NCBI GenBank assembly: GCA_900550415.1
Contig: URSO01000041.1
Coordinates: 1-21,051 of the forward strand
Length of the DNA: 21,051 nt
Direction of reading: 5' to 3'
Source: an uncultured Collinsella sp.
GTDB taxonomy: Bacteria > Actinomycetota > Coriobacteriia > Coriobacteriales > Coriobacteriaceae
Shown here in pieces: positions 1 through 8,412 of this stretch. Under the pieces are notes generated by a model. It was given only the letters and a program-made list of their open reading frames with translations. It did not search any database and had not been told where the DNA came from. Both the position numbers and the translations under genes were made by a program. How positions within the stretch are numbered: position 1 is the first letter of the stretch; the number at the start of each line of letters is the position of its first letter.

Positions 1-53
1 TCCCCGCGGGGGGGGGAGTTTTCGAATCAGCCCGGGGGCACCAGAGATTGATC

Positions 54-84
54 GAGCCCGGTACACCGTCACGGTACCGGGCTC
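54..84. repeat. Perfect 11-bp inverted repeat, possible terminator
   Basis: The arms GAGCCCGGTAC (54-64) and GTACCGGGCTC (74-84) are perfectly complementary around a 9-nt loop. Neither side has a good T tract (TTCTGGTT follows on the plus strand), so termination is plausible but weak. It may belong to a plus-strand transcript entering from outside the window. Together with the hairpin at 113-143 it would separate converging transcripts. Confidence 0.5.
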
Positions 85-101
85 TTCTGGTTCATGTCAT
101 G

Positions 102-143
102 TCAAAAACGAAGCGCCCGCTTGCTGGGGGAGCAAGCGGGCGC
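102..143 (-). terminator. Rho-independent terminator of the pknB operon
   Basis: GCGCCCGCTTGCT (113-125) pairs perfectly with AGCAAGCGGGCGC (131-143), giving a 13-bp stem with a 5-nt loop. Read on the minus strand the stem is followed by TTCGTTTTTGA (102-112), the T-rich tail expected of an intrinsic terminator. It starts 52 nt after the pknB stop codon, so it most likely ends the whole minus-strand phosphorylation/cell-wall operon. Confidence 0.85.
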
Positions 144-195
144 CTGTGAGCGAATATGTTTGCGGCGGGAGCCGTAATGGGCGGTGGGGCGGCGA

Positions 196-2163
196 CTAGT
201 TGGTCGTACCGGAATCGTCGCCCGTGCTCGTGCCCGAGCCAGAGCCCGAACCCGAGCCAGAAATCGAAACCGTCAGCGTAATCGTGTTGTCGGTGGACTG
301 CTTGCCGGTGGGGGAGACGCCCGTAACGGTGGCATCCTCGTTACCGCTCACGGGATTGCCGTTCTGGTCACAGAAGCCAATGTTATAGAAACCGGCGTTG
401 TTGAGCGCGGTAACGGCGGCGGAAATGCTCTTGCCGTATAGGTTGCCCGGGACGGAGGCCTTGCCGGACTTCTTGGCAATGACGACGGTAATCGTGGCGC
501 CGGGCTTCTGCTTGCCGCTGGGGTTCCAGCTGATCACGGTGCCCTCGGTAACCGAGTCGTTCTCCTGGTAGCTCACGTCGACGCCAAAGCCTGCCATATC
601 GAGGGCGTTGCGCGCCTGGGCCTCGGTCATGTCGGTCAGGTCGGGGACGGACGTGGTATCCGGGCCGCTCGAGACCTTATACGAGATGGTCGTGCCCTTC
701 TCGACTTCCTTACCGGCTTTGGTGCCCTGCTCAAAGACCTGGCCCTCATCGGCCTCGTTGGCCTCCTCGGAGGCGTTGCCCTTCAGGCCAACGCTTGCCA
801 GCGCGGCTTCTGCCTGGTCCTTGGTCAGGCCGACAAGCTGGGGAACCTCAACCTTCTCGGAGGGCTTGGGGCCCTTGGAGATCACCAGGTTCACCTTGGT
901 GCCCTTGGCCTTCTTGGTGTGGCCGTTGGGCGTTTGCTCGGCGACCTCGCCTTCGTCGACATCGTCGTTGTAGCTTTGGTCGATGGTGCCGACCTCGAGG
1001 CCGGCTTCCTTGATCAGCTCGACGGCAGTCTGCTGGTCCTTGCCCAGCACGTCGGGCACGGGGACCTGCTCGCCGCCAAAGAGCCCAGTAGCAAAGGCCA
1101 CAACGATGCCGATGACGGCAACAGCTGCCACCACAGCGGCGATGATCTTGTTCTTGTTGGATTTGGGCTTTTCGACCTCGTAGGAGCCGGTGGAGCCCGA
1201 AACCGAGCTGCGGGCGGTATTCTGACCGCTCACGCCCGAGACGGGACGAACCATAGCGCGCGTTGAGTCGGAAAGCTCGCGGGTCTTGGTGGCACCCAGG
1301 TCGCCGGCGGCACCGATGACGCGCGTGGGCTCCGAGACGTTGACAGCACGGCCGGACAGATAGCTGTTGAGCACCTGACGCAGCTCGTCGGCCGTCTGGA
1401 AGCGGTTTGCCGGGTCCTTCTCCATGCACTTGAGGATGATGCGCTCCAGGTCGGCATCGACGCCGGAGTTGATCTGGCTCGGCGGGATGGGGAGTTCGTT
1501 GACCTGCTTGAGCGCGACCGAGATGGCGTCGTCGCCGTCAAAGGGTACGCGGCCGGTGGCGCACTCGTACATGACGACACCCAGCGAGTAGATATCCGAG
1601 GTGGGGCCGAGGTCCTGGCCGCGGGTCTGCTCGGGGCTTACATAGTGGGCGGTGCCCAGCACGTTGTTATCCTGCGTGAGATGGCTGTTCTTGGCGCGTG
1701 CGATGCCAAAATCCATTACCTTGATGTTGCCGTCGGGCAGCACCATGATGTTTTGCGGCTTAATGTCGCGGTGGATGATCTCGTGCTTGTGTGCGACCGA
1801 AAGCGCGGAGCTGATTTGCGAGCCGATCTGCGCGACCTTCTTGGGATCGAGGGCGCCGTGGCTCTTGATGCCGCTTTTAAGGTCGGTACCGCGCAGGTAC
1901 TCCATGACGATGTAATAGGTGTCGCCGTCCTTGCCCCAGTCGTAGACGCCCACGATATAGGGGGAGGACAGGCCGGCCGCTGCCTGGGCCTCCTGCTTAA
2001 AGCGGGCGGCGAAGGTGGCGTCGCCGGCATACTGCGGCAGCATGATCTTGACGGCAACCGTGCGGTCGAGGACCTGATCCTGTGCACGGAAGACGGTCGC
2101 CATGCCGCCCGTTCCCACCTTATCCTTGAGGAGGTATCTTCCCCCGAGGACCCTCTGTTCCAT
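196..2163 (-). CDS. pknB: PknB-type membrane Ser/Thr protein kinase with four PASTA domains
   Basis: Receptor kinase expected to phosphorylate cell-division and wall-synthesis proteins on Ser/Thr, with its outer part binding peptidoglycan fragments or lipid II (known for PknB/PrkC). Numbering starts at MEQRVLGGRY. The kinase domain spans about 8-265, with glycine loop GTGGMATVF, ATP lysine K39, catalytic HRDIKPQN (D133), DFG (D151) and SPEQ. A juxtamembrane stretch follows, then one membrane helix at about 340-362. Four PASTA repeats sit at about 367-431, 438-500, 505-567 and 571-634, and a (GS)n tail ends in DDSGTTN. I chose ATG 2163 rather than ATG 2178 because AGGAG lies about 8 nt upstream of 2163 and nothing usable precedes 2178. 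The gene follows the SEDS-PBP gene after 132 nt, so an extra promoter there is possible. Length is about 655 aa, usual for the family. No separate pknA is present. Confidence 0.95.
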   Translation of the reverse strand: MEQRVLGGRYLLKDKVGTGGMATVFRAQDQVLDRTVAVKIMLPQYAGDATFAARFKQEAQAAAGLSSPYIVGVYDWGKDGDTYYIVMEYLRGTDLKSGIKSHGALDPKKVAQIGSQISSALSVAHKHEIIHRDIKPQNIMVLPDGNIKVMDFGIARAKNSHLTQDNNVLGTAHYVSPEQTRGQDLGPTSDIYSLGVVMYECATGRVPFDGDDAISVALKQVNELPIPPSQINSGVDADLERIILKCMEKDPANRFQTADELRQVLNSYLSGRAVNVSEPTRVIGAAGDLGATKTRELSDSTRAMVRPVSGVSGQNTARSSVSGSTGSYEVEKPKSNKNKIIAAVVAAVAVIGIVVAFATGLFGGEQVPVPDVLGKDQQTAVELIKEAGLEVGTIDQSYNDDVDEGEVAEQTPNGHTKKAKGTKVNLVISKGPKPSEKVEVPQLVGLTKDQAEAALASVGLKGNASEEANEADEGQVFEQGTKAGKEVEKGTTISYKVSSGPDTTSVPDLTDMTEAQARNALDMAGFGVDVSYQENDSVTEGTVISWNPSGKQKPGATITVVIAKKSGKASVPGNLYGKSISAAVTALNNAGFYNIGFCDQNGNPVSGNEDATVTGVSPTGKQSTDNTITLTVSISGSGSGSGSGTSTGDDSGTTN

Positions 2164-2295
2164 TCCTGCTCCTAACATAACTATTCGCTCAACGATGTGT
2201 GTAGTACCAAATGTGTGGCCGCTGGGGCCATGTGGCGCGTTGCCGCTAGCTCATCGGCCGCGGCGCGCCCCAAGTATCCGCTTTGATCACGGGCA

Positions 2296-5166
2296 TCACG
2301 CTCCCTGTGCGGCGAGCGCCGCGGTCAGGACGATGCCGGCAATCTTGGCCGCCTCGACGTCGTGTTTGTCGAAATCCTCCAGGGCCACCGAGATGGCAAC
2401 CGTGGGTGAATCGTAAGGTGCAAAGCCAACAAACATAGAGTTGACGTTGGTGCCGCCGGTCTCGGCCGAACCGGTCTTGCCGGCAACCTTGACGCCCGGA
2501 ATCTGGGCATCGGTGCCGGTACCGGACTGGACGACGGCGAGCATGGCCTGCTTGACCTGGTCGGCCGTGGCAGAGCTGACAGCCTGGCCCAGAGAGCGGG
2601 ACTGCGTGGTCTTAACAACGGTTCCGTCCGGGGCGAGTATCTGGGACACAAAGAACGGGTCCATGACCACGCCACTGTTGGCGATAGCCGCAGCAATCAC
2701 GCAATTCTGCATAACAGTGGTCTGCGGGCCAGGCGTGTGGTCCATGCCGACGGGCTGACCGGCGCCTGCCCAAGCGGTCTCCCACTCGGTCATAAGCGAC
2801 GGGTCGGCCATGATGGAAGCCGCGGTGGTCAGATCCTGACCGAGCTTTTGACCGTAGCCAAAGGCGTTGGCAAACTGGACGAGCGAGCTGGCACCGACCT
2901 CGTTTGCCACCTGGCCAAAGACGACGTTGGACGACACGGCGAAGGCCTGCTGCAAGCTGATGGTGCCGTAGCTCTCGTTGCCAGAGTTGGTGACCGGCGC
3001 GTTGCCAATATCCATGGAGCCGGGCGCCTGGTACGTGCTGGTAAGGCTGGCGGTGCCGGTTTCGAGCGCCGCGGAGAGTGTGACGACCTTAAAGGTCGAG
3101 CCCGGGGTGTAGAGCGCGTCCATGGCGCGGTCGTACATGGAGCCGTCCTCGCCGCCGCCCGACTGGAGCAGCGCATCGATGTTGGTGTTGTCGTAGGTGG
3201 GCGAGCTCGCGCACGCAAGGACCGCACCGGTGCGCGGATCCATGACCACCACAGCGCCCTTAAAGCCCTTGAGCGCCTGCTCGGCAGCCGTCTGGATGCG
3301 CGAGTCGATGGTGAGCTTGGCGGTATTGCCCGGCTGGGTCTGCCCCGCGAGCGACGCGATGGCGTTGTTCCAGCTGGAGTAATCCTTGGAGCCGGTGAGC
3401 GTATCGTTCATGACGCTCTCGATGCCGGCGGTGCCGTATTGCTGGCTCACGTAGCCCACCACGTGCGCGGCCATGTTGCCGTTGGGGTAGGAACGGGCGT
3501 AGGTGCCGTCCTCCTGCTGCAGCGACTCGGCTAGTGTCACACCGTCGGACGTGATGATGGAGCCACGCTGAATGTACTTGGAGCGGGCGATGGTGTGGTT
3601 GTTGGTCGGCATGTCCTGGTAGTCCTTCGCCTTGATGACCTGGACATAGGTGAGGTTGCCGATAAGGATGGCGAACAGCGCCGTAAAGGCAAACACGGCA
3701 CGAGTCAGACGGTTGGCAAGTGCCACGCGGCCGAGCACGCCGGACTCAGGCGTGTCGAGCAGGCGACGACGCATGCGAGAACCCGCGGAGTGGTTGCCGT
3801 GGCCGTAGGAAGATGCGCTGGCAAAACGTGTGCCGGTCGGGGCGGCGGCGGATGCGACCTGGTCATCGGTGATGGCGGCCATGGTGCCGGTGCCGGTGAG
3901 CTCTGCTTCGCGTCCGGTTGCCTCGTCGCCGGCGCGCAGCAGCAGCGCGACGATGATAAAGCTTGCCAGCAGCGAGGAGCCGCCCTGGCTCATAAAGGGT
4001 AGGGTGACGCCGGTCAGCGGGATCAGGCGGGTTACGCCGCCGACGATCAAGAATGCCTGGAAGCTGATGGCCGCCGTAAGGCCGGTCGCGCTAAAGGCGG
4101 CAAGGTCGGACTTGGCGCGGGCTGCCGTGGTGAGGCCACGCACGGCAAAAAGCATAAACAGGATGAGCACGGCGCCGCCGCCCAAAAGGCCCATCTCCTC
4201 GCCGATAGCCGAGAAGATAAAGTCGGACTCGACGACAGGGATGTTGTTGGCCATGCCGTTGCCGATGCCAACACCGACCAGGCCGCCATCGGCAAGCGAG
4301 AAGAGCGACTGGACGATCTGGTAGCCCTGGCCCTGGGCGTCCTTAAACGGATCGACCCAGACCTGAAAGCGCACCTGCACGTGCGACAGGAACTTGTAGG
4401 CGCCCACGGCTCCAACGGCCAGCAGCGCAAGGCCGATGATGACGTACGAAAAGCGTCCCGTGGCAACATAGAGCATCAGCAAAAAGATGGTGTAGAACAG
4501 GACGGCCGAGCCCAGGTCGCGTTCGAAGACGACGATGAGCAGGCACACGCCCCACACGGCAAACAGCGGCAGCAGCAGGCGGAAGCGCGGAATCTTGAGG
4601 CCCAGGATCTTGCGGTTGGAGATGGAGAGTAGCTCGCGGTTCTCGGCCAGATAGCCTGCCAGGAACAGGACGATGAAGACCTTGGCGAACTCGCCGGGCT
4701 GGATGGTGAAGCCCGCGATGCGAATCCACAGCTTGGAGCCCGAGATCGTGGTGCCGATAAAGATCGGCAGCATCAGCAGGATGATGCCGATAATGCCAAA
4801 GGTGTACTTGTAGCGCATGACCACGTCGAGGTTCTTGACCAGTGCGAGCGTTCCCACCATGAGCGCCACCGAGACAAACAAGATGATGAGCTGCGAGATG
4901 GCGAGGTCGGGGGCCAGGCGCGTCACGAATGTGATGCCGATGCCCGAGAGCACAAAGACGATGGGCAGGATGGCGGGGTCGGCGCCGGGCGCCAGGATGC
5001 GCACGGCGATATGCGCCGCGGCGAAGGCGGCGAACAGGCCGATCGGCACGGCGAGCGTCTCAAAGGAAATCGTGGCACCCGCGGTGAGCACGTACATCGC
5101 ATAGAGCAGGATGACGGGGAACGCCGAGGCGATGAGCAAGAGCAGTTCGGTGTTGCGGCGACTCAT
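2296..5166 (-). CDS. SEDS glycosyltransferase (RodA/FtsW) fused to a class B penicillin-binding protein
   Basis: One 956-aa polypeptide appears to carry both steps of peptidoglycan building. Residues 1-415 are a polytopic SEDS glycosyltransferase: RDLGSA contains the conserved catalytic-type Asp (about D217), with RFQVWVDPF, GYQIVQSLFSLADGG and the C-terminal FMSQGGSSLL signature. A linker of about 70 residues (415-487) leads to one membrane helix (about 488-508). A class B PBP follows: the pedestal motif RGSIITSDGVTLAES, then the transpeptidase with STFK (S690), SSN (745-747) and KTGS (K897). ATG 5166 is preceded by AAGGGAG at 8 nt and lies 16 nt after the phosphatase stop, whereas the longer frame would overlap the phosphatase gene. 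The order RodA then PBP matches separate rodA-pbpA genes in other actinobacteria. I see no frameshift and no good ribosome site before internal Met codons in the linker. Confidence 0.93.
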   Translation of the reverse strand: MSRRNTELLLLIASAFPVILLYAMYVLTAGATISFETLAVPIGLFAAFAAAHIAVRILAPGADPAILPIVFVLSGIGITFVTRLAPDLAISQLIILFVSVALMVGTLALVKNLDVVMRYKYTFGIIGIILLMLPIFIGTTISGSKLWIRIAGFTIQPGEFAKVFIVLFLAGYLAENRELLSISNRKILGLKIPRFRLLLPLFAVWGVCLLIVVFERDLGSAVLFYTIFLLMLYVATGRFSYVIIGLALLAVGAVGAYKFLSHVQVRFQVWVDPFKDAQGQGYQIVQSLFSLADGGLVGVGIGNGMANNIPVVESDFIFSAIGEEMGLLGGGAVLILFMLFAVRGLTTAARAKSDLAAFSATGLTAAISFQAFLIVGGVTRLIPLTGVTLPFMSQGGSSLLASFIIVALLLRAGDEATGREAELTGTGTMAAITDDQVASAAAPTGTRFASASSYGHGNHSAGSRMRRRLLDTPESGVLGRVALANRLTRAVFAFTALFAILIGNLTYVQVIKAKDYQDMPTNNHTIARSKYIQRGSIITSDGVTLAESLQQEDGTYARSYPNGNMAAHVVGYVSQQYGTAGIESVMNDTLTGSKDYSSWNNAIASLAGQTQPGNTAKLTIDSRIQTAAEQALKGFKGAVVVMDPRTGAVLACASSPTYDNTNIDALLQSGGGEDGSMYDRAMDALYTPGSTFKVVTLSAALETGTASLTSTYQAPGSMDIGNAPVTNSGNESYGTISLQQAFAVSSNVVFGQVANEVGASSLVQFANAFGYGQKLGQDLTTAASIMADPSLMTEWETAWAGAGQPVGMDHTPGPQTTVMQNCVIAAAIANSGVVMDPFFVSQILAPDGTVVKTTQSRSLGQAVSSATADQVKQAMLAVVQSGTGTDAQIPGVKVAGKTGSAETGGTNVNSMFVGFAPYDSPTVAISVALEDFDKHDVEAAKIAGIVLTAALAAQGA

Positions 5167-5182
5167 AAGCGGCACTCCCTTT

Positions 5183-6982
5183 CTAATTCTTATCGGAGGC
5201 TTCGGCCTCGGCTGACTGTTCGGCGGTTTTCTCGGAATCTGACTCGGAGGTGGATTTCTGATCGGTGTTGTCACGAATCGTTTGTGCGTCAATCACCTGA
5301 CGGGTCTGCTCCTCGTCAATCTGATGGCGGTACTTGGAAATGGTGTCCTGCGCATCGTCGACACTTGTTTGCGGAATGCCCGCCTTGAGGCGGTTTTGCG
5401 TGTCTTCGGGCAGGTCGGACAGCTTAATACTGGTTTCGCTTTCGAGCCAGTGGAGCTTGAGTCCGAGCGGCTTGCCGGGCAGGCCGCGCCAGACGGCGAC
5501 ATTGCCCTGGTAGGTACCCAGGTAGTACGAGCCGGTGACACCCGTGTAGGCCCAGATGCCAGCTGCCAGCACAAAGACGAGGGCCAGAATGGCGGCGATA
5601 GTAATGTTGCGGCGACGCACGCGCTGCGCCTCGCGCATAACGCCATCGTCAACCAGGTCAACGACTACTACGGTCACGTTGTCGTGGCCGCCGGCGGCAA
5701 GCGCCGCGTCCACTAGGTTGTCGACGCAGATTTGCGCGGTTGAGGACTGCGTGGCGATGTTCTCGATATCGCTATCGGGAATCATGCTCGAAAGGCCGTC
5801 GGAGCACAGGATCAGGCGGTCGCCTTCCTCGATATGCAGAGTGAAGTGGTCGGCATACATGGCGGGGTCCGAGCCCAGCGCGCGGGTGATGACCGAACGG
5901 TTGGGGTGGACGCGAGCCTCATCTGCCGTGATCTCGCCGGCGTCCACGAGCTCCTCCACGTAGGAGTGGTCGCGGGTCACGCGGATGAGCGTGCCCTCGT
6001 GGAGCAGGTAGGCGCGAGAGTCACCCACGTGGGCGATGGCGAGCGTGTCGTTTTCGATATAGGCGCAAGTGGCTGTGCAGCCCATGCCGGGCTTGCCTAG
6101 GCCGTTCAGGGCAGCCTCGATTACGGCGGCGTTGGCGGCCTCGACGGCTGCCGCCAGGCGTGCGGCGTCGGCAGACTGAGGAGCTGTCTTGGCGATGGTC
6201 TCGACAGCGATAGAAGAGGCCACCTCGCCGGCGGCGTGACCACCCATGCCGTCGCATACGCAAAAGAGCGGCGACTGCACCAGGTAGGAATCCTCATTGT
6301 GCGGGCGCACACAGCCAACGTCGGAGCGGGCGCCCCACATGAGTTGCGTGGTGGTGCCGGCATCATAGGTCGAGTCGGTCTCGATGCGCTCCTCGGTCAG
6401 GGGCTCAAAGCTCATGGTCGAGCCGGGGTCTTTGAGCTTGGCCTCAACGGCGGCAACATCGATTTCGGCTGTGTCACCGGGAGAGACGGTGTCGGTCTCG
6501 GCGTTTGATTCGGAATCGCCGGTGTCCGGGGAGTCGGACTCCTCGGACACGCGGGCGGTCGACTCGTCGTCTTGCGGGCTGACGTCTATAGGCTCGGGCG
6601 TCGGCGTAGACGCGGGCGCAACCTCGGATGCCGGGGCTATGGGAAACGCCGGCGCGGCGGGTTCGGGTGCCGCAAACACCGCAGCGCTCTCGTTGATTGC
6701 CGCGGCGACGGGCTCTGCAAAGTGAGCCGGCGCCGGGGTTGCTTCGGGCGCTGTGGGCTGTTCCGCAGCATGTGCGCCGATGGGCGCCGCTACGGCATCC
6801 TCTTCGCCCTCGTTATCGGCGAGATCCGAAATATCATACGTTACATGCGAAAGAGGCAGGGAGAACACGGTGTCCTCGGGCTCCACGGGTGTGGAGTCCG
6901 CCGGAGCGGCGTGGGCCGGTGCAGCTACGGCGGCAGCCGGTGCCTCGGTCATGGTTGCGGACTTGTTCTCCTCGTCGATCAT
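5183..6982 (-). CDS. pstP: PP2C-family Ser/Thr phosphatase (PstP-like) with long N-terminal extension
   Basis: Metal-dependent phosphatase expected to reverse PknB-type phosphorylation. Residues 1-214 are an Ala/Pro/Glu/Ser-rich, apparently disordered region not found in ordinary PstP proteins. The PP2C domain spans about 216-445: DVGCVRPHNEDSYL (metal D231), VCDGMGGHAAGE (D244), HVGDSRAYL, LCSDGLSSM (D395) and GGHDNVTVVV (D434). One membrane helix at about 460-482 is followed by a tail of about 115 residues, rich in charged and Ser residues near its end, as in PstP. ATG 6982 overlaps the stop of the upstream FHA gene in an ATGA junction, implying translational coupling. AAGGTG precedes it at about 8 nt. 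A second Met at residue 11 is possible but has a worse ribosome site. Confidence 0.94.
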   Translation of the reverse strand: MIDEENKSATMTEAPAAAVAAPAHAAPADSTPVEPEDTVFSLPLSHVTYDISDLADNEGEEDAVAAPIGAHAAEQPTAPEATPAPAHFAEPVAAAINESAAVFAAPEPAAPAFPIAPASEVAPASTPTPEPIDVSPQDDESTARVSEESDSPDTGDSESNAETDTVSPGDTAEIDVAAVEAKLKDPGSTMSFEPLTEERIETDSTYDAGTTTQLMWGARSDVGCVRPHNEDSYLVQSPLFCVCDGMGGHAAGEVASSIAVETIAKTAPQSADAARLAAAVEAANAAVIEAALNGLGKPGMGCTATCAYIENDTLAIAHVGDSRAYLLHEGTLIRVTRDHSYVEELVDAGEITADEARVHPNRSVITRALGSDPAMYADHFTLHIEEGDRLILCSDGLSSMIPDSDIENIATQSSTAQICVDNLVDAALAAGGHDNVTVVVVDLVDDGVMREAQRVRRRNITIAAILALVFVLAAGIWAYTGVTGSYYLGTYQGNVAVWRGLPGKPLGLKLHWLESETSIKLSDLPEDTQNRLKAGIPQTSVDDAQDTISKYRHQIDEEQTRQVIDAQTIRDNTDQKSTSESDSEKTAEQSAEAEASDKN

Positions 6983-7395
6983 CGACGGTTCACCTTCATG
7001 ACCACGTCGCCAATCTGGACTTCGTCGCCCTCGCGCAGCGTTGCGGGCTCCACAAGCTGGCGGCCGTTGACGAGCGTGCCGTTAAGCGAGTTGAGGTCCT
7101 CGATGATGAGCGCCGGGCCCTGCAGCGAAAAGCGCGCATGCGAGGCCGAGACGAACGGTTCGTTGATGCAGATGTCCGAAGATGGCGAGCGACCGACGAT
7201 GACGGGGCCGAGCATGTCTACGTGGATGCCACGGATGCCGCGCGGGCCCTTGTCCACATCGATCGTCCAGATAGCCGAGTCGCGGCGCTGTCCGCGAACA
7301 AGTCCCACGCCGGTCTTCATGACGGCGAACAGGAAGATATAGAGCAGGGCGACCAGGACGATGCGGCCTGCAAAAAGGACGATATCGATGTTCAT
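6979..7395 (-). CDS. fhaB: Membrane-anchored FHA-domain protein (FhaB/FipA-like)
   Basis: Small phosphothreonine-binding adaptor of 138 aa, the usual size of mycobacterial FhaB. An N-terminal membrane helix (about 5-27) is followed by a short basic stretch (RGQRR). The FHA domain spans about 58-135 with all key positions: GRS (G68, R69), SASH (S83-H86) and NSLNGT (N105). By analogy it docks phosphorylated cell-division or wall proteins at the membrane near the SEDS/PBP enzyme. ATG 7395 has AGGGGA at about 9 nt, lying in the last codons of fhaA; the intergenic gap is 6 nt. Its stop overlaps the phosphatase start. It sits in the canonical fhaA-fhaB-pstP order. Confidence 0.92.
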   Translation of the reverse strand: MNIDIVLFAGRIVLVALLYIFLFAVMKTGVGLVRGQRRDSAIWTIDVDKGPRGIRGIHVDMLGPVIVGRSPSSDICINEPFVSASHARFSLQGPALIIEDLNSLNGTLVNGRQLVEPATLREGDEVQIGDVVMKVNRR

Positions 7396-7401
7396 AAGCG
7401 A

Positions 7402-8412
7402 CTATCCCCTAAATTCAAAGGTGCTCAGGCCAAACGTCAGCAGATCGCCGTTGCGCAGCGGGCAGCGCGTAATGCGGCGGTTGTTGACGAGCGTGCCGTT
7501 GGTGGAATTGAGGTCCTCGATCGACCAATCCGAGCCCGTAAAGGTGAGCTGGGCGTGGCGGCGCGACACGTTGGGGTCGCGCAGGGCGATGTCCGAAACC
7601 GAACGCTCGCGACCGATGGTCACCTGTGCGGAGGTGATGCTATGGCTCTCGCCGCTCACGACGTCGACGAGCTGGGCGAGCGGGCGCTGCGGGGCGCGAG
7701 TGCTTGCCATGTTGGAGGCGATGCCGGCTGCGGCGCCTAGGCCCACGGCGGCACCGGTCGCGGCGGCTCCGCCCATGCCGGCAAGCGCGTCGCGCGAGAC
7801 GGTCTGCGGCACTGGGATAGGAGCGGCGGGGGCGGGGACGCTAGGCGCGAAGGGATCTGCTACGGCAAGCGGGTCGGGAGCGGCGGCGCGAGGCGTCGGC
7901 TGCTGCTGGGGCATGGCGGCGGGGCGCTGCTGCTGCGGGGCAGCAAACTGCTGCTGGCCGGCGCGCGGGGCGCTGGCGGCACGGCTTGCCGCGGAGTTGT
8001 TTTGGCCCAGACCGTTTTGATAGGCGCGCTCTTCTTCGTACAGGCGGCCGAGCGTGGGGGCATCGACGTTCTCGGCAAAGACCGAGAACTTGCCGGCACG
8101 CAGCTGCGGATCGATCATAAAGCGCACGAGGGGCTCGCCGACAAAGACATAACGGCGCTTTTCGGCCTGCGCCTTCACGAACTCGCGGACCTCGCGCGAA
8201 AGCTCGGGGTAGAACGGGGCGAGCATGGGGTCGTCGTCGGCGGCGATAAGGATGGTATAGAGTGCCGGCGCCGTGTTGACGCCATTGATCACCAGAGTCT
8301 GATCCTCCATGTCGCGAGCGGCCTGCTTGGCAAGCTTCTTAAAGGAGAACGGGGCACGGGTGGCACCGAAGATGCCGGCCACGTGGTCCTCGAAGATGTT
8401 CAGGAAGTTCAC
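7402..8412 (-). CDS. fhaA: FhaA-like protein: DUF3662 domain plus C-terminal FHA domain
   Basis: A 336-aa protein with the FhaA architecture. The N-terminal DUF3662 domain (about 1-115) includes GVNTAPALYTILI and YVFVGEPLVRFMIDP. A low-complexity Gln/Pro/Ala linker (about 140-245) follows, then an FHA domain (about 247-336) with intact GRE (G267, R268), SRRH (S283) and NSTNGT (N305). In mycobacteria FhaA binds the phosphorylated pseudokinase MviN to control lipid II export; a similar scaffold role is inferred. Oddly, the linker holds a Gly/Ala-rich hydrophobic stretch (about 209-236) resembling a glycine zipper. The start is GTG at 8412 in a GTGA overlap with the upstream kinase stop, with GGAG about 11 nt before it. 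Confidence 0.92.
   Translation of the reverse strand: MNFLNIFEDHVAGIFGATRAPFSFKKLAKQAARDMEDQTLVINGVNTAPALYTILIAADDDPMLAPFYPELSREVREFVKAQAEKRRYVFVGEPLVRFMIDPQLRAGKFSVFAENVDAPTLGRLYEEERAYQNGLGQNNSAASRAASAPRAGQQQFAAPQQQRPAAMPQQQPTPRAAAPDPLAVADPFAPSVPAPAAPIPVPQTVSRDALAGMGGAAATGAAVGLGAAAGIASNMASTRAPQRPLAQLVDVVSGESHSITSAQVTIGRERSVSDIALRDPNVSRRHAQLTFTGSDWSIEDLNSTNGTLVNNRRITRCPLRNGDLLTFGLSTFEFRG

Noticed and set aside
16..43. tRNA-like 3' end: TTCGAAT loop followed by CACCA
   Set aside because: With TTCGAAT as the T loop, the flanking 5-nt arms (GAGTT and CAGCC) pair at only two positions, so no T stem forms. The rest of the molecule would lie outside the window, so it cannot be supported.
2737..3534. 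Plus-strand frame of 265 codons opposite the PBP domain
   Set aside because: Shadow of the transpeptidase domain on the opposite strand; no family features.
5167..5292. N-terminal extension of the SEDS-PBP fusion by 42 residues
   Set aside because: It would overlap the phosphatase gene, is Pro/Arg-rich noise, and ATG 5166 has a good AAGGGAG site at the right distance.
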